Positions 24,523-36,890 are shown, numbered from the stretch's first letter. The stretch: 64,000 nucleotides of DNA from Ascaphus truei (GCA_036426205.1 CM071570.1:140201048-140265047); one strand, 5' to 3'. Notes: generated by a model not told the origin, from the sequence alone. Program-made: numbers and translations.

Positions 24523-27500
24523 GTTCCATCAACCATCATAAGGGTACCTGCTATCCTACCCACATTAGGTTTTTTTTATCCTAATGGTCAAGGAGGTACA
24601 TTTTCTACTTACCGGTTTGCTGTTATTCTGGTATGTCTTGGTGCTTCTTTAAGCATCCCTATTGCCGTATAAAGGAGATTTGCCCAGTGTCCCCTAGTGC
24701 CAAAATGAGTTTGTTTGGCCACTGGTCATTGTGCCCCCGGTATTTGTGGAATGTAACTATAATCTTGTCCTCCTGTTTACCTTAATAGAATATCACTGCT
24801 GTCATTGATGCTATGCCAGTCTGAAGTGCGAGGTACACAGGTATGGATATACTGTAGGCTTCATTGGTGCCGTCTAGTATTCCGAAGGCATGTCATATCT
24901 TCTATGACCTATGATCTTTTAAGACAATCTGTGGAGAGTTCTCATGCTGCTAGTTGGAGCAGAATGTGCCTTGTCCTCTTTGATGGTACAGTAGGTGTGT
25001 TACGTTTTTTGTGTTTTGGATTTGTGGTATACCAGAATCTTCTTTTTCTGAGATATTTTGGATTATACTGAAGCCTGAGATTCAACTTTTGTATATGTTT
25101 TAGCATGCATATATATTGGACATTTTAAGCTTCTGTGAGAAATTTTATTTTAGTTGTCTTTGTTTCTCTCGTCCTAAGAATTGGATGGTTTTGGCATGTT
25201 CCCATTAATTTGTACTTTCATAGGAGGAATTTAGATAGAAAAGAAGAATTATTCTTACCAATGACATTTTTTTTTCTTCTAGTCTTTTCATGCCAGTATA
25301 ACTTTCCCTCCCTATCAGAGTGTTTTCTTCTGATTTCCTTTGTATTCTTTTCCTTTTATGTTAATTTCATTATTATTGTATTGCTCTGCTATACGAATAA
25401 CTAATGTGGATAGGAAAGCAGTGAGCCTAATAGTGGCTAATGCAATATGCTTTGCTGAAAGTTTTTGTCCTACTCCTGACTGGATGGGTTTACTTCCCAA
25501 TTTGTTTGTACTGGCATAAAGGAACTAGAAGGAAATTAGTTATCTAAATCACCAAATGCAATTCCTCTTTTTTCCTGGAGGTGAACCCCACAGTTTATTT
25601 GATCAAGAATAACTCCTTCCCCACTCCTGCCTAACATTACTATTGTGCAGTATACGAATAATTACAGTATGTTATCGTGAAATGTACTGTAATGGAGATA
25701 GGCTCAAGCTCACATAAAAAAGGGCTGTGATAATACAAAATGTGTGTAAAATTGGAATGTGAATTCCGTAATATATTCAATTGGTATTGCATCTTAAATC
25801 TCATATTTGTTGTCCATAGAGCATTGCATTTTAAGCAAGTGCTAACTATCATGAATCCTATCTGCTCCAATTTCATTAAAGTATAGCAAATAGTAAAAAT
25901 AATAATATACATTACACCATGCTTACTACAGCGACAGTATTTTTATTGAGTGACATGTAAGTGTATGGCAAATGATCATCATTTAACTATCAACTATAAA
26001 TTAAGCTTTGTATTTATTAATCAATAACATGCAACATCAATAAATATATTGTATCAGTTTAACAAATAAAGATTTAAAGCTTTTAAATGTGGAAGGTAAT
26101 GCTGATTTTCTTCGTCACCAGGTCCTATTTTGTCTTTTCTCCTTTCCCCTTTAAATGTAACATACTGTATGGGATTTTTTTTTTAACTTGAAATGCAATA
26201 GGTATACTCGCAGCTTGTGCTGTATGTTACAGTACATAAAAATGAGCTACAGTAAATGTTTTTATCCAAAGTTAAGAATATTGGGAATGAACTTGCACTA
26301 TGGTGGAATTTTCAGTTTCAGCAAAATGTCAGTGTCATTTCTCTCACTACTTTCTGCAGTGCATACTCTTTTCAATCTAAGGTATGATTTTATTTTCCAA
26401 TTTCAGTGCACACATGATTGTGTCTTTTCCAAATCTGCACCTACCAGATCATAAGTGGCGTTAAGTGGTGCAATTTTATGACACGTTCTGGCACCGGAAG
26501 ATTCCTTGCGATCCAATCACTTGAATATGCCACAAGGTGTCTTATGGCACTGGAAAATGACTTACGGGATAACTCCACTTAGTATAGTATAAATATGGGC
26601 CAGAGTGAGCTGTAGTCAAAGTTTGATGAGCCAAAGTAGTTTGCCGGGTAAGTAACATCTTAACTAGTCTAAAATTGCAGGGCAATGGGTTGTATGCATT
26701 TTCTATAACGAAATATGGTCTCAGACTGCATCCACAATTAGAACATTAAATATTAAATCTGAATTTGAGTTAATTTGGCTTTCCATGGTTGTTATCTCCA
26801 TGTAAATGTAATTAATTTACATTTGTTGTACAATTAATTACACACAATGACAGATATCAATTTTGTAAATTTTGCTTAGTAAATATGTGTTACATGTCAT
26901 ATGTTACTACGTGACAGTGTGAATTACTTCATTATTTATTTTTAGCCTAGGGCATACCCTGATAACTAAATAAATAATTTGTTACATGCTTCTATTCTAT
27001 AATCGTATAATTATGCCCAAGGCTCTTATTTTGGTATATTTATAAACACCAACAATTGGAGTGGATGTGTGTGATTCACTTTCACTTTTTATGACCTTAT
27101 TAATATTTGACCATGTGTAGTGTATGTCACTCACAGTTATTCTGAGAATTATGGCAGAATAACTTAAAACTTTGTGAGTTACAGTATACAGTCATTTTCA
27201 ACTTTGATTTCTAAAAAGTGTAAAACTTTTCATTTCTGTGTTCTGCATTTATTTAAAAAAATAAATGTTTTGTACTTTCATGGATACATTTCCTATGGGA
27301 ACTGATTTATATTATAATAACATCTTTCTTTATTTTCTTTTTTTATTTTCCAAGATTTACCTTCCTTTTTTAGAGATCTGCTATTATTATTTCATTCAGA
27401 GTGATATATACAGTGATGGGAAAGAAAGCTTAAACATTATACCCCATGCAATAATAGGTGTTAGGGCAACTAACAGCAAATATCCCACTTTTTTATAGTA

Positions 27501-27926
27501 TTGCAATGATGTCTACTGTTGGCTCTTTGTTACCTCACTATTACTCGGATACTATACATGAAACTGCAATAACCTAAAAATATGGTATTATTGCAAAAAA
27601 AAGTGCATTGTTTTTATAGTGCATTAGATCCATGTTGCCAAAAATAACCCACTTTTTATGCAATATGTTAAAATTATTCGATCCGATAAAAATAAAATAA
27701 TACCTAATTTTTGGGAATTAACGGCTATTCATCACATTCTGATATTTATCAGAATGAATTTGGGGAAACCCCCAGAAGCCTGTCCTGTTATTCCCCTGCA
27801 ACACCATGCGGGAGGCCCAGGGCCCCCTGTTACCAGCAGGTATGCACCACACAGAGCCATGTAACCAGAGTAGCATTTCCTCTAGGAGACCCTATGTGAG
27901 ATTGGGTAGGGGGGGGGGGATACAGG

Positions 27927-27930
<4 letters not shown>
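24523..27930. other. Long stretch without recognisable gene or repeat boundary
   Basis: AT-rich, with only short frames. No transposon termini, domain or RNA signature was recognised. This is among the best candidates for unique sequence upstream of mnat1, and any regulatory content would need cross-species alignment. Confidence 0.5.
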
Positions 27931-27970
<40 letters not shown>

Positions 27971-27973
<3 letters not shown>

Positions 27974-28080
27974 CTCAACCCCGTTATAGCGCGATCCGCT
28001 TATAACGCTGTTTGAGCGTGGACCCCGAATTAAAAAAAAACACACACTGCACACACATTGCACACTGCATACAGTGTCCT
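27971..28080 (+). mobile_element. Truncated pogo/Tigger-type element with satellite start
   Basis: It begins CAGCTCAACCCCGTTATAGC after a (TA)n tract, continues with a second TTATAACGC block and passes into CACACACTGCACACACATTG. It is cut off by the PLE fragment starting near 28100. It is the same family as 9990-13681. Confidence 0.7.
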
Positions 28081-28099
28081 TAAGTCTAGCTGACTGCAA

Positions 28100-28430
28100 T
28101 TCAAAGGAGCGGTCAGACTAGCAGTTCCTCCTGAGTCTGTTAAATTTACTCAGGGGTATGTTTTGTATCCACTTTGGGTGGTGACTGCTCGTCGCATGTA
28201 GATAGCTATTAACCTCCACTTCTTTGAAATGTACTTGTGTATGAATATTGCAATCAGCATCAACAGACAATTCTAAATCAAGAAACACCACACTGGTAGG
28301 GCTAACCTGATGGGTAAATCTGAGGCCTAAATCATTGCAGTTGAATCCAACTAAGAATTGCTCGAGGTCCCCCCCATCTCCATCCCTTATGATCAGGATG
28401 TCAACAATAAAGCGGTCATAGAACATAGAA
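28100..28430 (-). pseudogene. PLE reverse transcriptase fragment
   Basis: The - strand reads DRFIVDILIIRDGDGGDLEQ, then VVFLDLELSVD, then NIPLSKFNRLRRNC, covering RT motif C to the connector. The catalytic xxDD motif is VD here (FIVD), so one catalytic Asp is lost. It is truncated on both sides. Confidence 0.75.
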
Positions 28431-28642
28431 CATTTGATTGAATGGATTGCTTTTGAGTACCTAATTTTACTTATATTGGTTAATTTTTAGATTATTGTGT
28501 GTTTTAAGTTATTAACTAATACATATATAATGTTATCTTATTGTAGGTATATAATTTTTATAACCTGGGAATTACAGCATGGGAAGTGTTATTATGTTTT
28601 TATTTGTGTTGAATCAGTTAGCTGTTTACACTAATGGGGACA

Positions 28643-29061
28643 GGTTGCTTTCCTGTGGAGGGTTTTTGTCACTTTTTTTACTCACCATTAAGCCTCTCTT
28701 GCATTCCCAGTAAAATCAACCCCACACTGATGAGACCCATCAAGGTCGAAACAGCTGTCTGTGGGTGGTTTTCTGGGTATGCACCTTAACCCTGGCTGTG
28801 CTCAAAGCTGTGACCATGCAGCAAGCTTAAGCCTATAGGGAACCATGTTAAAAATGGTTATTGAGGCAAAAAGTGACACTGTGTGCTCATTTGCATGTCA
28901 TTTCCCAGAATCCCTTGCTGCAGTGGAAGTGCTGTATGCTGGGTGATAATGGGGAAAGGCGGGGTTGCAGACCTGCCTAAGACATTCAGATGAGCATACA
29001 GCTATATTTGCATATTTGCTTTCCTGTGGAGGGTTTTTGTCACTTTTTTTACTCACCATAA
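28643..29061 (+). mobile_element. Retrozyme-like tandem unit with hammerhead ribozyme
   Basis: A 44-bp segment at about 28645-28689 recurs at about 29020-29061, giving a period of 375 bp. The monomer contains a full type I hammerhead (28704-28777) and no open frame. Metazoan retrozymes are small non-coding tandem units of a few hundred bp with type I hammerheads that yield circular RNAs. This unit fits that layout with one full and one partial copy. Confidence 0.6.
28704..28777 (+). ncRNA. Canonical type I hammerhead ribozyme
   Basis: CTGATGA (28727-28733); stem II GACC (28734-28737) with GGTC (28744-28747); GAAA (28748-28751); helix III ACAG/CTGT (28751-28758), which has no loop; predicted cleavage after C28759. 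Helix I pairs CCCACA (28721-28726) with TGTGGG (28760-28765) and extends outward as CCCAG (28706-28710) with CTGGG (28773-28777). Every invariant core base is present, so cleavage is plausible, probably in dimeric transcripts because helix III is short. Confidence 0.8.
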
Positions 29062-29283
29062 CTTAACTCTATATATATATATATACTACACTATGAGGTC
29101 TTGCGCTGTTTTCTCTTTTTGTTTTTGGTATTGAGAATATAGTGTCTGCATTGCAAACACATAAACAAAAATGTTTGTTCGACAAAGGTGGGAATGCACT
29201 GGGTGAGTTTACTAATAAAGTCATTCAAGGAGACCAAACCAGATTTCTTGCTGGTCCGGCCTTAGGGCAAGGCAAACGCCAAT

Positions 29284-29427
29284 CACGCATGCGTATGAGC
29301 AGCCGCCAAGTTCCGATTGCGCATGCGCGGCCAGCAGGATAGAAAACGGGACAACACCCCAAAAAGTCGGGACAGAGGCCTAAAAAACGGGACTGCCCCG
29401 GATAAACCGGGACATCTGGTCACCCTG
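29284..29427. mobile_element. hAT-like MITE fragment
   Basis: The right end, read on the - strand, begins CAGGGTGACCAGATGTCCCG and is followed by GGGACA/CGGGAC repeats, the layout of a common vertebrate hAT-derived MITE. The other terminus is not identifiable. The fragment includes GCGCATGCGC (29319-29328). Confidence 0.5.
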
Positions 29428-29828
29428 CTCCTACTCTATTCCAATGACACAAACTTTGATATAAACCAAAACTACCCCCCAAAATCGCTGATTCAAGTGA
29501 CAGAGTCAAAATGACGTACAAATTTGCATCATTTTTTGGAACAATGTGAGAGACAAATGTTTTGTGAGTGCAATTTATTGCGTAAATAAAACTTGAGCTC
29601 GTGTGACATTATAATTCTGTTTGCCTCTTCTTCCATGTTAGCTCATTATTTAACAACAATGGCCATTGCATTAAATATTGTGTTTAATCTTAGAATCATG
29701 CTCATGGTATATGATTATGTATCTTTGACCTTTAATTCAGTGGTGGTTAGACAAACATAAATGACTGCTTATTGACCAATTAAATGGAAGGTACCTCAAA
29801 ATACAGCGGTTTATTCTTATCATTCTAA

Positions 29829-30127
29829 GGCTGGGGCCATGGTACCGCAGACCGTGCGGACGTGAACAGACTGCCTTAAGGCAGTGTTCGCGTCCATGTG
29901 GCGTGCGGGCGCAAGAAATCAGTTCAAATTGATTTCTTGGCGCGACAGGCCGGTCATGTGAGTGGTTCGCCCATTGAGGGCGAACCAGCTCTGTGACGTC
30001 ACTGGCTCGCCCCTAGACACGCCCACGGACAGCGCGCGTACCATGGCCGAAAAACGCACCCGCTTCAAGCGGGTGACGTCACGGCCGCGCACGCCACTGC
30101 ACGGGCGAAAGCACCATGGCCCCAGCC
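29829..30127. mobile_element. PIF/Harbinger-type MITE, 299 bp, TAA target duplication
   Basis: The termini are GGCTGGGGCCATGGT and its complement. TAA flanks both sides (29826-29828, 30128-30130), the 3-bp TWA duplication typical of PIF/Harbinger. The interior is strongly GC- and CpG-rich. Confidence 0.85.
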
Positions 30128-30429
30128 TAACATTGATTTATTCATATATTGTTTAATGTAATGCTTTGTTGTCACTTTTTGATTCTGTATGAATGACAGA
30201 GTGAATACAAAACTAGAAATAGGAACTTACCCACTGTTTATATGTATTTTTTTTATCACTGTGTGACATTATTCTATGAAAATAATAAATGTATAAATAT
30301 ACCACAGGTGAGGAGGGGTCTAAATAAGTCGTTTTTATATTTCGGAGAAGTTTTACATGTTTAAAATGATCGTTTTTATGACATGGTTAAATGGTTGTAG
30401 GCCCCCAATGCATTTATACTTTGGCTGAA

Positions 30430-30709
<280 letters not shown>

Positions 30710-30774
30710 TAAGTCTGAGCCCTATCACACCACCGCTTCTCTGCCTCAGGTTATAGTGGCCTGGGGGAATTTTA

Positions 30775-30840
30775 GCTGGGATCCTTATCCAGTGGCTGGG
30801 GTCCTTATCCAGTGGCTGGGGTCCTTATCCAGTGGCTGGA
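30775..30840. repeat. 20-bp tandem repeat x3
   Basis: Three near-identical copies of GTCCTTATCCAGTGGCTGGG, just inside the putative first intron. Confidence 0.85.
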
Positions 30841-31044
30841 CCTCGTTCCCATAATGGTGTCGGCTCACCCTGTGCCTCAGGAGCTGCATTTGTAGGATCC
30901 GTTGCATAAGTACACCAGCATGCAATATAATATATGTGCAGGAGATGTATGTAATCGGTAGCCCATTCCAGATGCCAGTAGTGGGGAGGGTTTACCTGCA
31001 TCGCTTTTCAAGCTTCCCTGGCAGAGAAAGGGTTAATGGGACTG

Positions 31045-31130
31045 AGGATGACAGAGAGAGAGAAACGGAGAGAGAGAGAAACGGAGAGAGAGAGAGAGAG
31101 AGAAAAACAGAGAGAGAGAGACACACTTAG
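31045..31130. repeat. GA-rich microsatellite
   Basis: Runs of (GA)n with AAACGG interruptions. The tract continues at 31534-31575 after the inserted MITE. Confidence 0.85.
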
Positions 31131-31523
31131 GCCGAGTCCATAGGACAGGCCGCGCTGAGCCGTGCGGACGCTCCGCGCTGAGCCCCTGCATCCTCAATGA
31201 GGATGCCTTGAGAGGGGGCTCACGCGAGTGTCCGCAGGCGTGCTGAGGCGCTGGATTTTTCAGCCGACAGCCAAGCTGTTTTTCAGAGCACTGTCGGCTG
31301 AAAACATCCAATCAGCGCGTAGCAGCGTCAATGTCACGGCGCCTTGACGTCGGCGCGTCGCGGGCGATTGGCCCAGCGACGTCACTGCCCCACCTCCCTC
31401 AGTCTCCCCCCGCCTCCAATCGCGCCCGCTGGCTCGCCTGCATGGGCATGAAATCGTGCAGATTTCAGCAGGCGAGCCTCAGCGTCAGCGTGCCTCAGCC
31501 CTGCTACCCCCTCTATGGCCCCG
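31131..31523. mobile_element. GC-rich MITE, 393 bp, 10-bp flanking direct repeat
   Basis: The ends GCCGAGTCCATAGG and complement of CGGGGCCATAGAGG are imperfect inverted repeats. Both sides carry ACACACTTAG (31121-31130 and 31524-31533). A 9-10 bp duplication differs from the 3-bp duplications of neighbouring MITEs. The element splits a GA microsatellite and is rich in CpG. Confidence 0.6.
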
Positions 31524-31792
31524 ACACACTTAGACAGAGAGAGACACACAGACACAGAGAGAGAGAGAGACACAGAAGTCGAAGTCCAAGGTGATCAGGG
31601 AGCGCAAAGACCATGAAAAATAAAAAACATATCCAACATAGTGCAATATGTCTGATACTAATGTAGAAACATCCAGACCATAAACATCCAATGATTTATA
31701 TACTCACAGAGTAACCTGTGTTAAGGTGTATGTAAAGGTATCTTTAGGTGGTGATGAACTTCCAAACGGGAACTGCCTCTGCATGAGTCTTA

Positions 31793-32314
31793 GGGCTGGT
31801 ACCCGCTGCGCCCGGCGGCGCGGGCGGCCGCGTGAGTGTTCCCCACCAGCAGGGGAATCCTTCTGAGCCGGTCCCAGTCCCCCCTCGCTGCACGGCTCAC
31901 TAAGCGCTGTGACGCGTCAACCGCCAGGGCATGCAAGAAAATTTTGATCCCGAGCGGTGACGCGTCACGTGGTGCGCTGATGAGCCTATCAGAGGCGGGA
32001 GCTGTCAGACAGCTTCCTACACAAGGTAGTGTGTGTGAGGAGGGCATTTGTGGGGGAAGGGGGAGGGAGCGGGCGCTGCTTACCTTCCAGCAGCCCGCAG
32101 CAGCTCCCTCCTGCAGCCCGGGAGCCCGAGCCCGTGGAGGGAGGGAGGGGGGGGGGGGGGTAGCGGGTCCCTCTGCTCAAACCACGCCCCCCCCTCCCGC
32201 TCCAGAACCCTCCCGCTCCGGATTTGGGCTCCCTACAGACCACATATCGCGGTCTGTGCCTGTCAGCGTGCCGCCTGTCTGCAGTGCGGGCGCGCTGACT
32301 GAGGGAGCGGGGCC
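31793..32314. mobile_element. GC-rich PIF/Harbinger-type MITE, TTA target duplication
   Basis: It starts GGGCTGGTACCCGC, ends GAGGGAGCGGGGCC, and is flanked by TTA on both sides (31790-31792, 32315-32317). The interior holds a G-run (32150-32160) and many CpGs. Several frames are open because of composition only. Confidence 0.65.
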
Positions 32315-32320
32315 TTAGCC

Positions 32321-32850
32321 TTATGGTGTCATCATCGCTTGCATAAGATTAAAAAAAGAAGAACAGGCATAGTGTAGACTGCACCCAAACAAGTTTATAT
32401 GCAGTAGAATGATAAATACACTCACATGGTTTTTCATATAAAGATAGCGGTTAGATCATGCGATCATGAGGTCTGCACCCACAACGGAGGTCCCTGAGCC
32501 GTCTCTCCGCTCGATACACCAAACAATCGCGTCTTTCCTCTCCTGCACTTCCGGGTTGGTAACTCACGCAGGGGGCTATCGCGGTGTCTCGGGACTGGTA
32601 GCTGTACGTCTATGGAGCCACCCTCTGATCTGACTGAGATTTCCGTCTCAGGGACCTCCGTTGTGGGTGCAGACCTCATGATCGCATGATCGCATGATCG
32701 CATGATCGCATGATCTAACCGCTATCTTTATATGAAAAACCATGTAAGTGTATTTCTTGTCATTCTACTGCATATAAACTTGTTTGGGTGCAGTCTACAC
32801 TATGCCTGTGCTTCTTTTTTAATCTTATGCAAGCGATGATGACACCATAA
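32321..32850. repeat. Large inverted repeat between two GC-rich MITEs
   Basis: The left arm 32321-32498 and right arm 32647-32850 are reverse complements. The right arm is longer because ATGATCGC is repeated four times there (32679-32713). The loop of about 150 bp contains CACTTCCGGGTTGG, resembling PLE terminal-repeat blocks. The palindrome abuts GC-rich MITEs on both sides (ends at 32314, starts at 32851). Confidence 0.8.
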
Positions 32851-33208
32851 GGCCTGGGACATAGTGAATTAATCAGTGCGGAGGCGCGCTGAGGCTCAGG
32901 GAAAGCGGTGCTTTCCCTGGCCTTACACAGCGCGCCGTCCGTGGGCGTGTCGGGGGCGGGTCTGGGGGCGGGCCAGTGACGTCACGGAGCTGGTTCGCCC
33001 TCATTGGGCGAACCACTCACGTGACTGGCCCTGCGGACCGGCGACCGCCAAATTTGAAATCTTCCTGAGACACACGCTTCCCTAAGCGTGCAGACGCGTG
33101 CGCGAGCCCCTGCTAAAGCCGCTCTCATTGCGGATGCAGGGGCTCAGTGCCGAGTGTGAGCATGGCTCAGCACGGCTCAGCCTTGCTCACACCACTATGT
33201 CCCAGGCC
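32851..33208. mobile_element. GC-rich PIF/Harbinger-type MITE, 16-bp perfect termini
   Basis: The termini are GGCCTGGGACATAGTG and its exact complement. The left flank is TAA and the right flank TAT, consistent with one substitution in a 3-bp duplication. The interior is GC-rich with GACGTCAC. Confidence 0.75.
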
Positions 33209-33338
33209 TATGATGCATAAAATCTATGCACCATATACATTCTGCAAATGAATGTGAACAATATCATTGCAAGCTAAATACAAATACTGTACTCCAAACA
33301 AGTCAACTGTTTTAACCAATCAAGTAAACAAAAATCAA

Positions 33339-33459
33339 TATATAAGTACCAACCAGAAAACAAAATTTAAAACCAAGGCTAACCCTTACAATACCACAAT
33401 ATATAAGTACCAACCAGAAAACAAAATTTAAAACCAAGGCTAACCCTTACAATACCAAT
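33339..33459. repeat. 61-bp tandem duplication
   Basis: The unit starting TATAAGTACCAACCAGAAAA at 33341 repeats at 33402 with virtually no differences. Confidence 0.85.
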
Positions 33460-33540
33460 GATTACATCTATCTAATTGTAAAAAACATTATACTGTACAG
33501 ACATTGAAGCATTGCAATAAACAACATACAGTACAGTACA

Positions 33541-34090
33541 TACCCTGTATCTCTCTGCCTTGAGTGTAATCTGTGTAAAGCAACCTCCCCCCTAATGTTT
33601 CTGTTAAATCACCCTGATTTGAGTGTAATCTGTTTAAAGCCCCCTCCCCCCTAATATTTCTGTTAAATCTCTCTGCCTTAAGTGTAATCTGTATAAAACC
33701 TCCTCCCCCTATTGTGTCTGTTAAATCTCCCTGCCTGTGTTGCTGTGAGTGCAGTTTATGTAAATATGGGGAGGGGGAGACGGTTATAACCCCACCTCCT
33801 TGACTGTGATCTATGTAAAGCCCCCTCCCCCCTAATGTTTCTGTTAAATCTCNNNNNNNNNNNNNNNNNNNNNNNNNNNNNNNNNNNNNNNNNNNNNNNN
33901 NNNNNNNNNNNNNNNNNNNNNNNNNNNNNNNNNNNNNNNNNNNNNNNNNNNNNNNNNNNNNNNNNNNNNNNNNNNNNNNNNNNNNNNNNNNNNNNNNNNN
34001 NNNNNNNNNNNNNNNCCTCCCCCTATTGTGTCTGTTAAATCTCCCTGCCTGTGTTGCTGTGAGTGCAGTTTATGTAAATGTGGGGATGGG
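33541..34090. repeat. Satellite of about 60-bp units, interrupted by assembly gap
   Basis: Units share TGAGTGTAATCTGTNTAAAG, CCTCCCCCTAAT and TTTCTGTTAAATCTC. At least four units precede the gap and one follows it, with a longer variant containing TGTTGCTGTGAGTGCAG on both sides. Confidence 0.8.
33853..34015. other. Assembly gap (163 N)
   Basis: N run inside the 60-bp satellite. Array length is unknown. Confidence 0.99.
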
Positions 34091-34220
34091 GGGGGGACCC
34101 GATGTGCATACTGTGAGATCTAACCATCCTCACCCCCTACCCACATACCATTACCCCACCCCCCATCCTGGCCATGGCCCCTCCGCTTCTGCAAAACAGA
34201 CAACAAATTTAAAACATCCA

Positions 34221-35392
34221 AAGTAATGTCCCCTAACCCCTTAATCACCATAGCGGTTATTAATCGCTACAGTCATTAAGGGGTTAACCCACCCTCACCC
34301 ACCACTCGGGATGCCTACATACCCTCCCACACTAACCCCTCATCCCATGAGGCCTAACCCCCCTCACCCACTACCCACAAGGGAGGCCTACCGTTGGGGA
34401 ACCCCCACCCCCAGTACCCACAATAAAAATAATAGTGACCAACAATAAACATCGTTCTATTTATTAAATACATTACCCATCCCCTGTGCCCCCCCATAAA
34501 TACAAGATTTATCCTTTTACAAACATGGTTCATAACGCAGCCCCACGTGAGTCCCCGGTTGGCTGGCGGGGCACCTGGACAGACCTACACGGTACCAGCA
34601 GCCCTTTTCAAACAGGTTCTGGAGGCCTGCTGGTGGGTCCCGCCAGCACCATGGCCCCCAGGTGGTCTCCTTGGGTCACCGTGGGCCACAATTGGGTCCC
34701 CACGGTAGGCCCAAGGATGTCTGGGAGAACCGGGTCAGACCCACAGGTGTCTGCGGGGCCTCGGGTGGTTCCCACGGGGGTCTGGGAAACTCACGGGTGC
34801 TCACTACGGGTCTGCGGTGCCCCCACAGAAGTGGGACCACACATCTTCATCCCTGCACCTATGGGTCGGCGGTGCCCCCACAGAAGTGGGACCACACAGC
34901 TTCATCCCCGCAGACTACGGGTCCACGGTGCCCCCACAGATGTGAGGCCACCGCTTCATCCCCGCATGTGTCACCCATGGAACCACCAGCCTGGTACCCA
35001 TAAGATACAGGTGGTCTCCAGAGGTCTCACGCGGAACCACGGAACAAACCCTGAATGTAAAAAAAATAAACCTGGCCTATACATTCAATACATACACCCC
35101 CCCCCCCTCCCACCAACACCTACAGTACAATAATGTGCAAAATAACTATTATCCAGATATGGATAATAGATTAATTGCCCATTATTAAAAACATTAACTA
35201 GCATCTTCAAATAAATAATAAAGTTCTACTGACCTCATCAAGAAGAAGTCTCCGTCGCCAGCAACATTCTTGTCTTGTCCACAAAATACATTGCCAAAAC
35301 AAAGCCAATACATTGCAATTACATTCAGATATCAATTAACCCCTTAAACACCTTATCGGATAATAACCGCAAAGGTAATTAAGGGGTTAAGC
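34221..35392. repeat. Repeat element bounded by matching hairpins, with a 55-60 bp minisatellite
   Basis: Hairpins with CTAACCCCTTAAT / ATTAAGGGGTTAAC arms lie at 34221-34277 and 35337-35392. Both contain an inner CGGTTATTA or GATAATAACCGC segment. Between them, 34790-34980 holds three to four copies of a unit with CGGTGCCCCCACAGA and CTTCATCCC. The 215-codon frame across this region follows the minisatellite and is not considered a gene. Confidence 0.55.
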
Positions 35393-35439
35393 CACGGATT
35401 TTTCTATCTGTAGTAGATATTTTCGAACTATTCCCTTTT

Positions 35440-35965
35440 AAAAATGTGTATGTATAATCAGAATCAAGGTATGGTTTGTATGTACAATGGAAAAGCTCAC
35501 AAGCTTTTTGAACGATACATATGATAAATTTGAGAAGGTATGGCTACCTTGGATACTGTTTATAGGAAACCGAAATGTGTCCGAAAATTCCCTCAGCCTA
35601 TAATATTACAAATCCTCCCCTTTTTCAAATTCAGCTGATAACTCCGGCTGTTACCCCCGTCATGCGCTTAAAAGTTATATTTTGTCTTAACTTAAGAATC
35701 CTATATCTCTCATTATCACGACAGTCTATCTAGAGATACCCTAAGAAAGAGGTTGCCCCAGATTGTTTTTTTTTTTTTTATCTCTGTACGAAAGTAAGTG
35801 TTGTCATATGTTAATGTTACTTCCCCAAAAAGCTGTTCTCCTCCCGATTCACCCTCCCCTTTTTAATTTTCTACCCTTCCCCCCCTACTCCCCGATAACT
35901 TTCCCTTTATTCAAGTTGTATTTCTGTATAATTTTGCATAATCTAATAAAAATTACAAGTAAAAA
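35440..35965 (+). mobile_element. L1-like LINE 3' end (5'-truncated)
   Basis: The + strand reads YDKFEKVWLPWILFIGN near 35515-35570 with small frame disturbances, resembling the C-terminus of L1-type ORF2. A 3' UTR and an A-rich end (AATAAAAATTACAAGTAAAA) follow. The rest of the LINE is absent. Confidence 0.5.
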
Positions 35966-36535
35966 AATGTGTATGTATATGTGAACATTTCCTTTCAAAC
36001 TATAGACAAATCCTTGTAATATTTTGTCATGGCTTTGCCATGTAAGGCGTTTATAAGGGAGAGGACATGCCTCAGCTAGATAAGTTCACCTAGACAAGTA
36101 ATGCTTGGACAGAAAGACAAATTATAAAGTTTTTAAAACATTTGTTTTTGCTTCATAATCATGCCAATGGCAGACAATTAAAATCTAAAGAGTCATCTCC
36201 ATATGTATTTATTATTAACGTTTTCCATACTGAGAGATGGAAATTCTTTACAGACAACTGGTGTTATCTTATTGAAGGAGTAGTGTTGCATCAATATCAG
36301 CTTATTACGTTACCATTTATTTCAGAAATGTCTTTTAAAGTAAAATGCAAAGTGCTTACGATCACACTTAGCAAAGTGGCTCCAGAGGCAAAAATCAGAA
36401 CATGCTAAAATAAGCATAGTCTATTGTTAAAACCTTGAGTCAGATCTAATTTCTAATCGTCCTCAGAATTTTTGTGCCATTTTGTTATCTACAGTATGCT
36501 TGTTGCTGACTTAGTAACTACGAATGTAGCCTGTG
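35966..36535. other. No recognisable gene
   Basis: AT-rich, short frames only. Confidence 0.5.
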
Positions 36536-36538
36536 TAA

Positions 36539-36890
36539 GGCCTTGCCCCCGGTGCATGCTACAGCGTCCGCTGTGGCGGACGCTGCGCTCACGAGAGCCC
36601 TCCTTGCAATGGCGCCGGGCCCGCTGCGAGGGGGGGCCGCAGCGCTCGCGCGAGAGCTACTCCTGCTCTCAATAGAATTGAGAGCAGGAACTCGCGTCGA
36701 GCGGCTAGGCACGCCCCCCAGCGGTTCAGCCAATGAGGGCGAACCTGCCGGGTGACGTCATGGCCGCGCCCCCGTCACTCCTCCGGCACGACCCCCCGGT
36801 CTCTGCTCCTGCAGTGAGCTGCAGACCGGGGAATCGCCGGAACGCGCAGCCAAAAGCGCGGGCGCGCATTAGAGCGCCGTGACCGGGGCC
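36539..36890. mobile_element. GC-rich PIF/Harbinger-type MITE
   Basis: Termini GGCCTTGCCCCCGGTG and complement of GGCCCCGGTCACGGCG. The flanks are TAA on the left and TTA on the right. The interior contains an AGCGTCCGC/GCGGACGCT hairpin and many CpGs. Confidence 0.65.

Noticed and set aside
31793..32318. Several overlapping GC-rich frames (for example 31836-32318)
   Set aside because: They arise inside a CpG-rich MITE with inverted ends, and no codon structure or domain is visible.
34486..35133. 215-codon open frame
   Set aside because: It spans a GC-rich minisatellite and hairpin-bounded repeat, with no domain and similar open frames in other phases.
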